Source: JAGQVA01 sp033764335 (GTDB taxonomy: Bacteria; Bacteroidota; Bacteroidia; J057). Taken from it: a DNA stretch of 64,000 nt. The stretch is from positions 186,001 to 250,000 of the forward strand of contig JANRJC010000017.1 in assembly GCA_033764335.1 (NCBI GenBank). Reading direction: 5' to 3'. Positions within the stretch are counted from its first letter, which is position 1. Each line of letters begins with the position of its first letter. The notes beneath the pieces were generated by a model, which searched no databases, was not told the origin of the DNA, and saw only the letters and a list, made by a program, of their open reading frames with translations. The translations under genes and the position numbers were made by a program. Shown here piece by piece: positions 63,892 through 64,000 of this stretch.

Positions 63892-64000
63892 ATCTTCATT
63901 AATTAAGGTTGTAAATTAAAAATTAAACTTTAGATTTTCAACCTTCAGCGCTAAAAACCGGCGATGGGGTAAATCTTGCTAAAAACAGAGGGGCTTGGCG
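63892..64000. other. Right edge, no gene seen
   Basis: 109 AT-rich bases upstream of the DUF4143 ATPase gene. Probably its promoter region; no start, RNA or hairpin is recognised. Confidence 0.4.

Overview
The window looks like chromosomal DNA of a Bacteroidota bacterium, most likely a Saprospiria-type member. Start codons lack Shine-Dalgarno sequences, TAnnTTTG-type -7 promoter elements are visible upstream of several genes, and the gene families (DUF2911, exported TPR histidine kinases, futalosine menaquinone genes, RHS proteins with the HLGNTRLTF core) are typical of that phylum. The genus assignment is inference. No rRNA, tRNA or CRISPR array was recognised.

Layout. 1-2000 (minus): menaquinone (futalosine) operon mqnE - histidine phosphatase - mqnA (cut by the window edge). 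2305-5166: SNF2 helicase. 5240-9335 (minus): two tandem exported TPR sensor kinases, of which the upstream one has lost its catalytic motifs. 9540-12497: small exported proteins, including two thioredoxin-fold proteins. 12485-16663 (minus): nuoE - carA - thrA. 17075-27263 (plus): a cell-surface glycan operon with an initiating sugar-phosphate transferase, a WecG/TagA transferase, the complete four-gene GDP-D-glycero-alpha-D-manno-heptose pathway (hddA, gmhA, hddC, gmhB), two sulfotransferases and GT2, GT4 and GT61 glycosyltransferases. 27315-29411: a sodium symporter and a membrane protein.

29441-38312 is an accessory region. It holds a tandem array of truncated RHS (polymorphic toxin) cassettes. 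Each has a GC-rich conserved core piece, and the first three are followed by a different AT-rich C-terminal domain and a different small exported protein that is probably the immunity protein. Two C-terminal domains carry metzincin zinc-protease motifs (HExxHxxGxxH). An AbiE toxin-antitoxin pair, with abiEii frameshifted, lies between two decayed core pieces. A DUF433 antitoxin gene with a truncated DUF5615 toxin remnant ends the region. The pieces look like a silent store of toxin tips and immunities for recombination into a full-length rhs gene outside the window.

38462-43118 (minus): ADP-ribosylglycohydrolase lipoprotein plus a kinase, an O-antigen ligase-type protein and a Gfo/Idh oxidoreductase. 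43206-50066: a lipoprotein with a CX4CH haem-like motif and a beta-propeller, a single-chain ATPase-DUF4435 protein resembling merged PARIS anti-phage proteins, a cyclophilin, a cold-shock/DUF3825 protein and a GNAT-like protein. 50197-52793: exported TPR NarL-type kinase with its response regulator. 53050-54184: a RhuM fragment and an intact YefM-YoeB module with three evenly spaced GTAC operator cores. 54202-63891: GH13 amylase, OmpA-like protein, GH78 rhamnosidase, recN, lpd and a DUF4143 ATPase.
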